The notes under the pieces are model-generated. The model had not been told where the DNA came from and did not search any database. It saw nothing but the letters and a program-made list of their open reading frames with translations. Of a DNA stretch of 54,593 bases, positions 43,722-51,967 are shown one piece after another; within the stretch, counting starts at the first letter, position 1, and each line of letters begins with the position of its first letter. Origin of the DNA: Bacteroidota bacterium (GTDB taxonomy: Bacteria; Bacteroidota; Bacteroidia; Flavobacteriales_F; PHOS-HE28); the NCBI GenBank assembly GCA_018267155.1, contig JAFDZE010000015.1, positions 4,363 to 58,955 on the forward strand, read 5' to 3'. A program made the position numbers and the translations under genes.

Positions 43722-44819
43722 CTATGTTCCTGAGCACCGCCCCGGCAACAACCCGGCCAGTTCCTTCATCGCCACATCCAGTTGCCGTTCACCGCTATCC
43801 CGAGTGGTCGGTATTCGCGTGCCTGCCACCCTGCTTTCGAGCGCCGCTGCAATGTCCAGTTCCCCTTGCACCTGCACGATGAAGCGCCCGTTGTCCTTGT
43901 GCAAACGCCCAAGGTACTCCTGCTCGGGCTGCCCCGGCGTGGGGACCAGCAGTGCTGTGCGCCCGATCCGCTCCAGGTCCATCACGGTGGAATAACCGGT
44001 GCGCCCCACGATCAGGTCGGCGCCCAGCAGCGCTCCGGTCAGCGCATCATCAGCGAGGTGGCCGATCGATCGCACATGGCCTCGACGTTCATCCGGTACC
44101 GGCCCGGGCATGCCACGTACGATCAGGTGTTCACCGGGAATGGCGGGCAGGAGCCGCATCAGTTCTCTCTCCAGGATGCTGCGCTGCGGTTCGGGTCCGC
44201 TGATCACACATACGATGCGGTAGTTTTTATCCGGCATGATCGCCCGTGCCGGGTCCATTCGGCTCAATGGTCCGATGAAGCGGGCATTGCGGGGCATGTG
44301 CGTTCCGTGCGCAAGTGCTCCGGCCAGGCCGGGGGACTCCTCGTTGTCGGGTATCCAGCAAAGGTCGAACCGCGCGATGTGACGCGAATTGATCCGGCGC
44401 AGCAGACCCTGTGCAAGCGGCGTGAAGGGGTAGAGCTGGTGGGTGACGATCACGCTGGGCAGTCCGTCGGCGCGGATACCGAAGCGCTGGTCGCTGATCA
44501 CGGCATCCAACCGGAGTTGCCGGCTGAGATTGAGGAAGAGCTGGTGCTCCTCGCGCACGCTCCGCAGCATCGTCGGGAACTGCCGGGCCATGGCCCACGT
44601 CTGCGAAACGCCTTTCGCGTAGCTCACCTGCACGCCGGGCAGGCGCACATGCTGGAGGTCCGGGAATGCATCGCGCAACACGGCAAGCGGTCCGGTGTCG
44701 GCGCCGATGATGGGCCGCGCATCCAGTTCGCGCAGGCGCCGGATGATCGGGATACAACGCGAAGCGTGGCCGAGCCCCCAGTCCAAAGGGGCGATGAGGA
44801 TGCGCGCACCGTTGAACAT
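43722..44819 (-). CDS. MurG-like (GT28-type) glycosyltransferase
   Basis: This 365-residue protein has the GT-B fold pattern of family 28 glycosyltransferases: an N-terminal ILIAPLDWGLGHASRCIPII (acceptor-side GxGHxxR loop), VISGPEPQRS between the domains, and the donor-side DLIVGRTGYSTVMDLERIGR with PTPGQPEQEYLG. These are typical of UDP-sugar transferases related to MurG, but the true MurG would sit in the dcw cluster. I chose the ATG at 44819, which begins at the first strand and leaves room for the divergent trmB promoter. Its acceptor is unknown, possibly a cell-surface lipid. Confidence 0.82.
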   Translation of the reverse strand: MFNGARILIAPLDWGLGHASRCIPIIRRLRELDARPIIGADTGPLAVLRDAFPDLQHVRLPGVQVSYAKGVSQTWAMARQFPTMLRSVREEHQLFLNLSRQLRLDAVISDQRFGIRADGLPSVIVTHQLYPFTPLAQGLLRRINSRHIARFDLCWIPDNEESPGLAGALAHGTHMPRNARFIGPLSRMDPARAIMPDKNYRIVCVISGPEPQRSILERELMRLLPAIPGEHLIVRGMPGPVPDERRGHVRSIGHLADDALTGALLGADLIVGRTGYSTVMDLERIGRTALLVPTPGQPEQEYLGRLHKDNGRFIVQVQGELDIAAALESRVAGTRIPTTRDSGERQLDVAMKELAGLLPGRCSGT

Positions 44820-44825
44820 CGGATG

Positions 44826-44833
44826 CGAAGGTC
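44826..44833 (-). promoter_or_regulatory. Degenerate -7 box GACCTTCG for the glycosyltransferase
   Basis: On the minus strand GACCTTCG (first T replaced) ends 6 nt before the ATG at 44819. It lies in the 37-bp divergent gap shared with trmB. Confidence 0.3.
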
Positions 44834-44840
44834 GGGAGCG

Positions 44841-44848
44841 CATCTTTG
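44841..44848 (+). promoter_or_regulatory. Degenerate -7 box CATCTTTG for trmB
   Basis: CATCTTTG differs from TAnnTTTG only in its first base and ends 8 nt before the trmB ATG at 44857. Confidence 0.35.
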
Positions 44849-44856
44849 CGGCCCTC

Positions 44857-45555
44857 ATGGGCAAAGGCAAACAGTTCAAGTTCGAGGAGAACGCCACGTT
44901 CGCCCACGTTGTTCAGCCGCCCTTCGAGCAGGTGATGAGTGATGCCTTTCCGCTGAAAGGATCATGGAACCGCGATTTTTTCCGTCGTGATGCACCGTTG
45001 ATCCTGGAACTGGGCTGTGGCAAGGGCGAATACACCACGGGCTTGGCGCAACTACGACCTGGATGCAACTACATCGGTGTGGATATCAAGGGCGCGCGGA
45101 TCTGGCGGGGTGCGCGCACCGCCAAGGAGCTCGGCCTGGCCAACGTGGGCTTCCTGCGCACGCATGTGGACCATTTGCTCAAGGTCTTCGGCCCGGGGGA
45201 GGTGAATGGGATCTGGCTCACCTTCAGTGATCCCCAGTTGGGCAAGGACCGCAAGAAGCTTACCTCGCCCTTGTTCCTGGAGCGTTATCGGCAGGTGCTG
45301 GCACCCGGAGGAGTCATCCACCTGAAGACGGACAGCCCCGAGTTGTACCATTATACATTGGACCGTGTGGCGCAATACGGCTTACCCCTGTACGAGCACA
45401 GTGCTGATGTGTACGGGGAACTGGTGCCCCGGCTGGCCCCAGCCGACCAGGCCATGCTGAACATCCGTACCTTCTATGAGTCCATGTGGCTGGGGGAGGG
45501 GAAGAAGATCCACTATTGCCGATTCGGGATACACCCATTGCTGGGAGCGGGGTAG
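44857..45555 (+). CDS. trmB: tRNA (guanosine(46)-N7)-methyltransferase
   Basis: This 232-residue SAM-dependent enzyme forms m7G46 in tRNA. The SAM-binding motif is ILELGCGKGEYT (49-60). GVDIKGARIWRGA and FSDPQLGKDRKKLTSP follow, the latter being the TrmB-specific region in its Bacteroidota form. The length is normal. The start at 44857 is supported by the family N-terminus (KFEENATF) and by a -7-like box 8 nt upstream; the gene is divergent from the glycosyltransferase with a 37-bp gap. Confidence 0.93.
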   Translation: MGKGKQFKFEENATFAHVVQPPFEQVMSDAFPLKGSWNRDFFRRDAPLILELGCGKGEYTTGLAQLRPGCNYIGVDIKGARIWRGARTAKELGLANVGFLRTHVDHLLKVFGPGEVNGIWLTFSDPQLGKDRKKLTSPLFLERYRQVLAPGGVIHLKTDSPELYHYTLDRVAQYGLPLYEHSADVYGELVPRLAPADQAMLNIRTFYESMWLGEGKKIHYCRFGIHPLLGAG

Positions 45556-45650
45556 AACAGGCTGTGGCTCCGTTGGGGTGACCCCGAAGAACAGGCCCCG
45601 TGGCCGTGACCGGTCGCGCCGGGCCATACCGCAGAAAAACGGTACCCCCG

Positions 45651-45680
45651 TTGCGGGGATCGGGAAACCGTATAATTTCG
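45651..45680 (+). promoter_or_regulatory. Promoter TTG-N19-TAATTTCG of the RNA-binding protein gene
   Basis: TTG at 45651-45653 and TAATTTCG at 45673-45680 are 19 nt apart, a normal -33/-7 spacing. The predicted leader is about 75 nt and contains a purine-rich aaggagaagg (45719-45728) about 31 nt before the ATG. Confidence 0.5.
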
Positions 45681-45759
45681 CCCCGCTTTGGCCCGAGGGG
45701 TTCTTTGGCGAGAACACGTAAGGAGAAGGCAACAACCAAACACAACGTCAGTCGAACGC

Positions 45760-46158
45760 ATGAACATTTACGTCGCCAACATCGCGTACAGCGCGAAGGA
45801 CCAGGATCTCCGCGAACTTTTCGAAGCTTTCGGTGAAGTGACCTCGGCCAAGATCATCATGGACAAGGCCACCAACCGGAGCCGTGGCTTCGGATTCGTG
45901 GAAATGTCCGACGATACCGCCGGCAAGGCGGCCATCGAAGGCACCAACGGCAAGCCGTTCCACGGCCGCGACCTGGTGGTGAACGAAGCACGTCCCCGCA
46001 CCGAAGGTGCTGGCGGCGGCGGCGGTTTCCGCAGCGGTGGAGACCGTGGTGGCTACCGCGACCGTGGTGGTGACCGTGGCGGTTACCGGGACGGCGGCGG
46101 ATACCGCGAGCGTGATCGTGGTGGTGATCGCGACAGCTATCGTCGCGACGAGTACTAA
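45760..46158 (+). CDS. RRM RNA-binding protein with RGG-like tail
   Basis: This 132-residue protein has one RNA recognition motif (1-80) with RNP2 NIYVANI (2-8) and RNP1 RGFGFVEM (42-49). From about 83 a glycine/arginine-rich tail repeats units such as GDRGGYRDRG. Such small RRM proteins are widespread in Bacteroidota and cyanobacteria and are thought to act as general RNA chaperones, sometimes cold-induced. The start at 45760 begins at the RRM. The gene stands alone between its own promoter and a very strong terminator, which suits a highly expressed single gene. Confidence 0.93.
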   Translation: MNIYVANIAYSAKDQDLRELFEAFGEVTSAKIIMDKATNRSRGFGFVEMSDDTAGKAAIEGTNGKPFHGRDLVVNEARPRTEGAGGGGGFRSGGDRGGYRDRGGDRGGYRDGGGYRERDRGGDRDSYRRDEY

Positions 46159-46172
46159 GAATCAACAGGACA

Positions 46173-46209
46173 GGAAAGGGCCCCCGATCATCGGGGGCCC
46201 TTTCCTTTT
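46173..46209 (+). terminator. Very strong terminator after the RNA-binding protein gene
   Basis: A perfect 33-nt palindrome (46173-46205, 16-bp arms around one central base) begins 14 bp after the stop and is followed by TTTT. The stem core is GGGCCCCCGA with its complement. Confidence 0.93.
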
Positions 46210-46282
46210 GTGTTCACCGAAGGCCGTTCGACTTGTTCGCAGACCGGATCCGCCTTGTCCGGCAACCCCTTGCCCACCGGCC

Positions 46283-46290
46283 TAATTTCG
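46283..46290 (+). promoter_or_regulatory. -7 box TAATTTCG next to the beta-barrel receptor start
   Basis: TAATTTCG ends 8 nt before the ATG at 46299, again the near-leaderless geometry. It supports 46299 over an in-frame upstream start at 46233. Confidence 0.45.
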
Positions 46291-46298
46291 CGGCCCAC

Positions 46299-48803
46299 AT
46301 GCGGTACACGTTCCTCCTGTTGCTCATGCTGGTCCTTGCGTCCCCTGCTGAAGTGCGTGCGCAACGGCACACCATGGGCGGAGAGCGCCCGCGTGTGCGT
46401 GTCTTCGGCCGCGTGGTGGACGGGGCGACCCGGAAAGGTGTTGAGTTCGCCACCATCAATGTGCTGGCGGCGGGCAAGGACAGTATCGTGGGCGGTGCCC
46501 TGGCCGATGAACATGGGGACTTCAGCATGGGCGATATGCCCGTTGGCGCATACCGGTTGCGCATCGCATCACTGGGCTATTCCAATCTGGAGCAACAGAT
46601 CCAGGTACGGCCGGGCTCCGACGAACAGGACCTCGGCAACCTGACGCTGGCACCAGCGGCCACCGAGTTGAAAGCCGCTGAGGTAACCGCGGAGCGCGCG
46701 CAAACACAGCTGCAGGTGGATCGCCGGGTGTACAACGTGGACAAGGACCTGAGCGTGCGTGGCGGCAACGGCCTGGACGTGATGAAAAATGTACCGGGTC
46801 TCAGCGTGGACGCCGACGACAACGTGCAACTGCGTAACGGAACGCCGCAGATCCTCCTGGATGGTCGGCCCACACAACTCACACTGGACCAGATCCCCGC
46901 CGACGACATCGAGCGTGTGGAGGTGATCACCAACCCGGGTGTGGCTTTCGATGCGAGCAGCGGAGCGGGCATCATCAACGTGGTGCTCAAGCGCAGCACC
47001 CGGCCCGGCTACAACGGTCAGGTGCAGTTGAACGCGGGCACGAACAGGCGGTACGGCGGCAACGCCAGCATCAACGTGAAGGATGGGCGCTGGTCCTGGA
47101 ACGCGAACCTCAACGGGGGGACGAGCGAGAACCGCACCAACTCGCCGACTTCGCGGGATACGTACGCTGAGGGGGCGGTTGTCCAGTCCTTCCATCAGGA
47201 CGGGACCGCATGGAACCGCCGATCGCGGTACGGCGGGAGAGCGGGTGGGGAGGTGCAACTGACCAACAGGAGCACCCTGGGCTTGAATGTGAACCTGCGT
47301 GGCAGGGCGATGGAGAACAAGGATGACCTGATCTGGACCGAGAGCGATGGGGCCGGTACCCTGTTACTGGGAGGAGGACAATTGAACAGCGGTAACAATA
47401 GCGGTTACTATCTGGGCTCGCAGGCCACGTTCAAGCACCGCACGCCGGTGGAGGGTCGGGAGTGGACGACCGACCTGACGTGGAACCGCAGCCACTCCAC
47501 CAACGGTTCCGATTTCGGGACCACCACCAACGGCAGCGATGGCACTCCGATACCCGGCGGGGCGCGCACACGGATCACCACCGGGGTAAGCGATGCCGAC
47601 CGGTTGACATGGCAGTTCGACATGGCCGATCCCCGCAGCGAACGGACGCGATCCAACTACGGCCTGCGAAGCAACGTCAACGTTCAACGCAGTTTGCTGG
47701 ATGTGGTGTCCGGAAGCGATACGAGCGTCGCAGCGCCCGATCCGTCGTTGAGCAACGATTACCGCATCACCGACATCGTGAACGCCGCGTATTTCAATTG
47801 GACAAGGAAGCTCGGCACGCATTGGGGCATGCAAGCCGGAGTGCGTTTCGAACAGACCTGGTTCGAGGCCGATGTGCGCGACCCATCGGGCACGCGTCAC
47901 CAGAAATATACCTATAACTATCCTGCCAGTTGGAGCGGTATCGGTCGGGCCCTGTTCCCCGCGATCTACCTGAGCCGGAAGTGGGAAGGGTCCTCGCGCG
48001 AATTCCAGGTCAACGTGTCGCGCAAGATCGAGCGTCCGAATTTCTTCCAGGTGATGCCCATCATCATGTCCAGCGACACGCGGAATGTGCGCATCGGCAA
48101 CCCCGCACTGGCGCCGGAGTTCATCACACTGGCCGAGGTGAACCACCTGTTGCCGTTCCGCAAGGACAAGCGCAGCAACTGGCTCACATCGGTGTTCGCA
48201 CGGTACACCGACAACGTGATCACAGGCTGGGCGTACCCGATGCCCACGGACAGCAATGTGCTGGTGAACTCCTGGATCAACGGCAGGGACAGCTGGACCT
48301 GGGGCTGGGAGAACGCCGTGAAACTGGACCTGTTCAAGAGCACCCAACTCACCCTCAGCGGCACCATGCAGTATGTGGAGATCGCCGCGGGGCCGCCGTT
48401 CAATGGTCGCAAGAGCGGCTGGATGGGCAGTGCGAAGGCCAATCTCAGTATTCGCCTGCCCAAGGATTGGAGCATCCAGATCAACGGCGAGTACGAGGGC
48501 AAACGGCCGCAGCCGCAAGGGTACCGTATCCCCAATGGCGGCATGGACGTGAGTCTGTCCAAGGATCTCGGAAATCATTGGAACGTGCAGGCCACGATGG
48601 AGGATGTGTTCTACACGCGGCTTTGGGGCACCATCATCGAAACGCCGTATCTCTATCAGGAGAGCTATCGTCGGCATTCGATGCGGAACGCCCGGGTGTC
48701 GGTTTCGTGGAAATTCGGGGAGCAGGACGCATCCTTGTTCCGCAGACGGGGAGAAGGGCCGCGTCGTGATCCGGGGAGCGAATCAACCCCGGGAGAACTC
48801 TGA
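46299..48803 (+). CDS. TonB-dependent receptor-like outer-membrane beta-barrel protein
   Basis: This 834-residue protein has a signal peptide (MRYTFLLLLMLVLASPAEVRAQ) and a carboxypeptidase-regulatory-like domain (about 32-115, VFGRVVDGATRKGVEFATIN). A TonB plug follows (about 125-225, VPGLSVDADDNVQLRNGTPQ and ILLDGRPTQLTLDQIPADDI), then a long C-terminal barrel of the OMP_b-brl_3 type (SNWLTSVFARYTDNVITGW, QATMEDVFYTRLW). This family of receptor-like proteins is frequent in Bacteroidota and usually has no SusD partner; none is present here. The ligand is unknown. It lies upstream of a two-component system, with a 128-bp gap. Confidence 0.87.
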   Translation: MRYTFLLLLMLVLASPAEVRAQRHTMGGERPRVRVFGRVVDGATRKGVEFATINVLAAGKDSIVGGALADEHGDFSMGDMPVGAYRLRIASLGYSNLEQQIQVRPGSDEQDLGNLTLAPAATELKAAEVTAERAQTQLQVDRRVYNVDKDLSVRGGNGLDVMKNVPGLSVDADDNVQLRNGTPQILLDGRPTQLTLDQIPADDIERVEVITNPGVAFDASSGAGIINVVLKRSTRPGYNGQVQLNAGTNRRYGGNASINVKDGRWSWNANLNGGTSENRTNSPTSRDTYAEGAVVQSFHQDGTAWNRRSRYGGRAGGEVQLTNRSTLGLNVNLRGRAMENKDDLIWTESDGAGTLLLGGGQLNSGNNSGYYLGSQATFKHRTPVEGREWTTDLTWNRSHSTNGSDFGTTTNGSDGTPIPGGARTRITTGVSDADRLTWQFDMADPRSERTRSNYGLRSNVNVQRSLLDVVSGSDTSVAAPDPSLSNDYRITDIVNAAYFNWTRKLGTHWGMQAGVRFEQTWFEADVRDPSGTRHQKYTYNYPASWSGIGRALFPAIYLSRKWEGSSREFQVNVSRKIERPNFFQVMPIIMSSDTRNVRIGNPALAPEFITLAEVNHLLPFRKDKRSNWLTSVFARYTDNVITGWAYPMPTDSNVLVNSWINGRDSWTWGWENAVKLDLFKSTQLTLSGTMQYVEIAAGPPFNGRKSGWMGSAKANLSIRLPKDWSIQINGEYEGKRPQPQGYRIPNGGMDVSLSKDLGNHWNVQATMEDVFYTRLWGTIIETPYLYQESYRRHSMRNARVSVSWKFGEQDASLFRRRGEGPRRDPGSESTPGEL

Positions 48804-48931
48804 GGATCCGACCCTGGCGAACGATCGGGCTATGGAAGGATCGTTAACCGGGCCGGGCCCGGTGCGGCCATCGGCCTATCATTGTGCCACGCTCGCACCC
48901 GGACCAGGCCACCTGTACAAGGGTCCGGAAA

Positions 48932-50269
48932 ATGGGGCACGAGGAACAGATGCGCCGACGCACCATCGGGACCATCGTACTGCTCGCCCTGCTGAGCATG
49001 GCAGGGGTCGTGACCACCCAGTACATCTGGCTCCGCCGTGCGCAACGCTATCAGAGCGAACAGGTGCAGTTGCAGAAGCAACAGGCCGCCCAGTTGGACA
49101 AACAGTTCAATGATCGGGTCGTCATCGCGCTCACCGACGTCACCCAGCGTATCCTGTCGATCAACAAGGACCCCAGCGATCTGTTCGATGCGGTCAAGCA
49201 GGTATCGCCGAACTACTATGCCGTCTCGATCAACGACACCATCCACCCGTATCTGTTGGAAGAGTTGCTCAAGCACGAGTTCGAGCGACGCGGCATCAGC
49301 GAGGACTTCGAGTACGGCATTTACGACTGCTTCACCGACAGTCTCGTGTACGGCGACTATGTTGGAGCGGCCGATACGATACGTCAAGCGGGCGTCCTTC
49401 CAAAACTTAACAAGGACGGGCATTATTTCGCGGTGAACTTCCCGCGCCGCCTGTCGAGCCTGTGGGAGCCGGAGGACAGCGGCACCATCACGTGGATCTA
49501 TCCCGCCATCGTTACGCTGATCGTATTCGCCTTTTTCATGTACAGCGTGTGGACGATCCTGCGGCAGAAGCGCTTGGGGGAGATGAAGAACGACTTCATC
49601 GGCAACATGACCCACGAGTTCAAGACCCCCATCAGTACGATCGCGCTGAGCAGCGAGGTGATCGGCGATCCGGCCATCATCCAGGACCCCGACCGGTTGC
49701 GTTGCTACGCGGAGATCATCCGTTCGGAGAACGAACGTCTGCGCACGCAAGTGGAACGGGTGCTCCAGTTGAGCACGCTGGACCGGGGCGAGTTGCATCT
49801 GAAGCATGAGCAGGTCGACATGCACCGGGTGATCCGCGATGTGGCTGCCTCGTACCGGTTGCAGCTGGCGGAGCGCGATGGTGAGGTGGAGGTATACGAG
49901 GAGGCGAAGAACGCGACCCTCACCGGCGATCCCGTACACCTCACCAACGCCATCACGAATCTGGTGGACAACGCGGTGAAATACTCCCCGGAACGCCCGA
50001 GGGTGACCATTGCCAGCACGGGTGATGGGCGTATGTTGTACATCGCGGTGAAGGACAATGGCATCGGCATCCGTCGCGAGGACCAGCGGCACATCTTCGA
50101 GCGGTTCTTCCGCGTGCATACCGGCAACGTGCACGATGTGAAGGGCTTCGGCCTGGGGCTGCACTACGTGGATACCATCGTGCGTGCCCATGGCGGACGT
50201 ATCAGCGTGGACAGCGAGCCGGGAAAAGGGAGCGTTTTCACCATTGGATTACCGGTCAGGAACGGGTAG
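48932..50269 (+). CDS. Sensor histidine kinase, RprX-like
   Basis: This 445-residue inner-membrane kinase has two transmembrane helices (about 11-34 and 188-210) flanking a periplasmic sensor domain of about 150 residues. HisKA follows with phospho-acceptor His228 (NDFIGNMTHEFKTPISTIAL), then HATPase motifs TNLVDNAVKYSPERP, VKDNGIGIRRED and GFGLGLHYVDTIVRAHGG. I prefer the ATG at 48932; an ATG at 48950 and an upstream GTG at 48884 are alternatives. The response regulator gene follows 61 bp downstream. The pair resembles RprX/RprY of Bacteroides in architecture and order. The stimulus is unknown. Confidence 0.92.
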   Translation: MGHEEQMRRRTIGTIVLLALLSMAGVVTTQYIWLRRAQRYQSEQVQLQKQQAAQLDKQFNDRVVIALTDVTQRILSINKDPSDLFDAVKQVSPNYYAVSINDTIHPYLLEELLKHEFERRGISEDFEYGIYDCFTDSLVYGDYVGAADTIRQAGVLPKLNKDGHYFAVNFPRRLSSLWEPEDSGTITWIYPAIVTLIVFAFFMYSVWTILRQKRLGEMKNDFIGNMTHEFKTPISTIALSSEVIGDPAIIQDPDRLRCYAEIIRSENERLRTQVERVLQLSTLDRGELHLKHEQVDMHRVIRDVAASYRLQLAERDGEVEVYEEAKNATLTGDPVHLTNAITNLVDNAVKYSPERPRVTIASTGDGRMLYIAVKDNGIGIRREDQRHIFERFFRVHTGNVHDVKGFGLGLHYVDTIVRAHGGRISVDSEPGKGSVFTIGLPVRNG

Positions 50270-50330
50270 GAGCAATGGAGGATGATCACCCGAAGATACC
50301 CACCACTGTACATGATAAAAACCGTGTTCG

Positions 50331-51029
50331 ATGAGCGACGAGAAAGGAACGATATTGCTGGTTGAGGATGACCAGAACCTCGGGTTCGTGGTGCAGGACG
50401 CGTTGCGGCGGAAGGGATACACCGTGCACCTGTGCCGCGATGGCAAGGAGGGTCTGAAATACTTCAACGAGCACGCGTACGACATCTGTGTGCTGGACGT
50501 GATGCTGCCGCACAAGGACGGCTTCAGTCTGGCGGAGGACATCCGCCTGACCGATCCGACGGTGCCCATAGTCTTCCTCACGGCCAAGAGCCAGACCGAG
50601 GACCGCATCGCGGGGTTCAAGGCCGGTGGCGACGATTACCTCACCAAGCCGTTCAGCCACGAGGAGCTGATGCTGCGGATCGAGGCCATCCTGCGCCGCA
50701 CGCGCGGCAAGGGCGAGAACCCACGGGCCAAGGACGTGTTCGGGATCGGGAGCTACGTCTTCGACCACCGCAACATGATGTTGGACCACCCCGACGGTGC
50801 GCGCAAGCTCACCAAGAAGGAGGCCGATGTGCTGCGCCTGCTGTGCATGCACCGCGACCAGGTGCTGCCACGCGAGCTGGTGCTCAACATGGTCTGGGGT
50901 GATGATACCTATTTTCTGGGGCGCAGCCTCGACGTGTTCATCAGCCGCCTGCGCAAGTACCTCCGTGCCGATCCACGCATCCACATCAACAATGTGCATG
51001 GTGTGGGTTTCCGCTTCCAGGTCGACTGA
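50331..51029 (+). CDS. OmpR-family response regulator, RprY-like
   Basis: This 232-residue regulator has a receiver domain (about 7-122) with acidic pocket VEDD, phospho-acceptor Asp56 in CVLDVMLPHKDG and Lys106 in DDYLTKPFS. A winged-helix DNA-binding domain (about 135-232) includes LTKKEADVLRLLCMHRDQVL and GRSLDVFISRLRKYL. It is the partner of the kinase immediately upstream. It should act as a transcription factor; targets are not shown, though the neighbouring receptor gene is a candidate. Confidence 0.94.
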   Translation: MSDEKGTILLVEDDQNLGFVVQDALRRKGYTVHLCRDGKEGLKYFNEHAYDICVLDVMLPHKDGFSLAEDIRLTDPTVPIVFLTAKSQTEDRIAGFKAGGDDYLTKPFSHEELMLRIEAILRRTRGKGENPRAKDVFGIGSYVFDHRNMMLDHPDGARKLTKKEADVLRLLCMHRDQVLPRELVLNMVWGDDTYFLGRSLDVFISRLRKYLRADPRIHINNVHGVGFRFQVD

Positions 51030-51043
51030 GCCGGGTTGAACGC

Positions 51044-51069
51044 GAACGGCCCCGGTACCGGGGCCGTTC
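51044..51069. terminator. 26-bp perfect palindrome between convergent regulators
   Basis: GAACGGCCCCGGT and its exact complement form a 13-bp inverted repeat in the 57-bp gap between the OmpR-type regulator and the convergent LytTR gene. No T-run follows on either side, so it could be a bidirectional terminator of the Bacteroidota type or another element. Confidence 0.65.
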
Positions 51070-51086
51070 AGCAAGAGGCGCGTTGT

Positions 51087-51839
51087 TCAGAGCCGCGCCA
51101 GGCTGTCCATGAGTTCCTGCTTCTTGCGCCGGCTCACGGCCACATTGGTGCCGTCGGCCATGATCACCTCACCGCCTTCACCGCGGATGTACTTTTTCAC
51201 GTGCTTCACGTTGATCAGGTGCGAGTGGTGCACACGGATGAACTGGGCGGGGTCGAGCATATCCTCGAACTCTTTCAGGGTTCGGCTGATCACCAGGCGT
51301 TTCTTGTCCTTCTGATGCACCACGGTGTAGTTGCTATCGCTCTCGCAGTAGAGGATCTCGTCCACATTCACCAGTTCCAGGCCATCGGCCACGGGCAGGG
51401 CGATGCGTTTGTCCGGCCCATTGGGCTGGGCGAGGTTTTTCAGCAGGGCCATGAACTGGTCCGGGCTCTGCGGGGTGCGCATGGCCTCGGACGCTTTTCC
51501 TATCGCGATACTCAGCTCATCGGGATCGATGGGCTTGAGGAGGTAGTCCAACGCGCTGAACCGGATGGCCTTCACGGCGTAGCCCTCGTGGGCGGTGGTG
51601 AAGATCACATGCGGTTGGTCCGGACCGAGCGCCTGAAGAAGGTCGAAACCGGTCTGCTTGCCCATCTCTATATCGAGGAAGAGGATCTGGGGCTTTTTCT
51701 CGTTCACCAATTTGATACCGTCGGGAACGTTGGTGGCCAGGCCGAGCACTTCGATCTCGGGATGGCGCCGCTCGAGAATGCCGCCCAAGGCGATGCGGCA
51801 GTGCTCCTCGTCGTCTACGATGACTGCGGTGGTCTTCAT
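51087..51839 (-). CDS. LytTR-family response regulator
   Basis: This 250-residue regulator has a receiver domain (about 4-120) with phospho-acceptor Asp56 (ILFLDIEMGKQTGFDLL) and Lys in DYLLKPIDPDEL. A LytTR DNA-binding domain (about 145-247) carries ILYCESDSNYTVVH, FIRVHHSHLINVKHVKKYI and VAVSRRKKQEL. I start it at the ATG at 51839, directly before the receiver strand. The TPR/LytS-type kinase lies upstream on the same strand, 128 bp away, and is its likely partner. Confidence 0.93.
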   Translation of the reverse strand: MKTTAVIVDDEEHCRIALGGILERRHPEIEVLGLATNVPDGIKLVNEKKPQILFLDIEMGKQTGFDLLQALGPDQPHVIFTTAHEGYAVKAIRFSALDYLLKPIDPDELSIAIGKASEAMRTPQSPDQFMALLKNLAQPNGPDKRIALPVADGLELVNVDEILYCESDSNYTVVHQKDKKRLVISRTLKEFEDMLDPAQFIRVHHSHLINVKHVKKYIRGEGGEVIMADGTNVAVSRRKKQELMDSLARL

Positions 51840-51967
51840 GCGGTTGTAGCCGTGGCCAGGCGAAGGCGTGATCGGGTCGGCCCCATTGTAAAGGAATGTC
51901 GGGGTCGAACGGATGGGCAAGATACGAGCCTTGGCGATCGGACAGCGATCCCCTGCGTAAAAGGGGG

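Noticed and set aside
48820..48845. Inverted repeat aacgatc / gatcgtt as a terminator of the beta-barrel receptor gene
   Set aside because: Only 7 bp of stem with a 12-nt loop and no T-run; it could equally be an operator or chance, so it is not listed as a feature.
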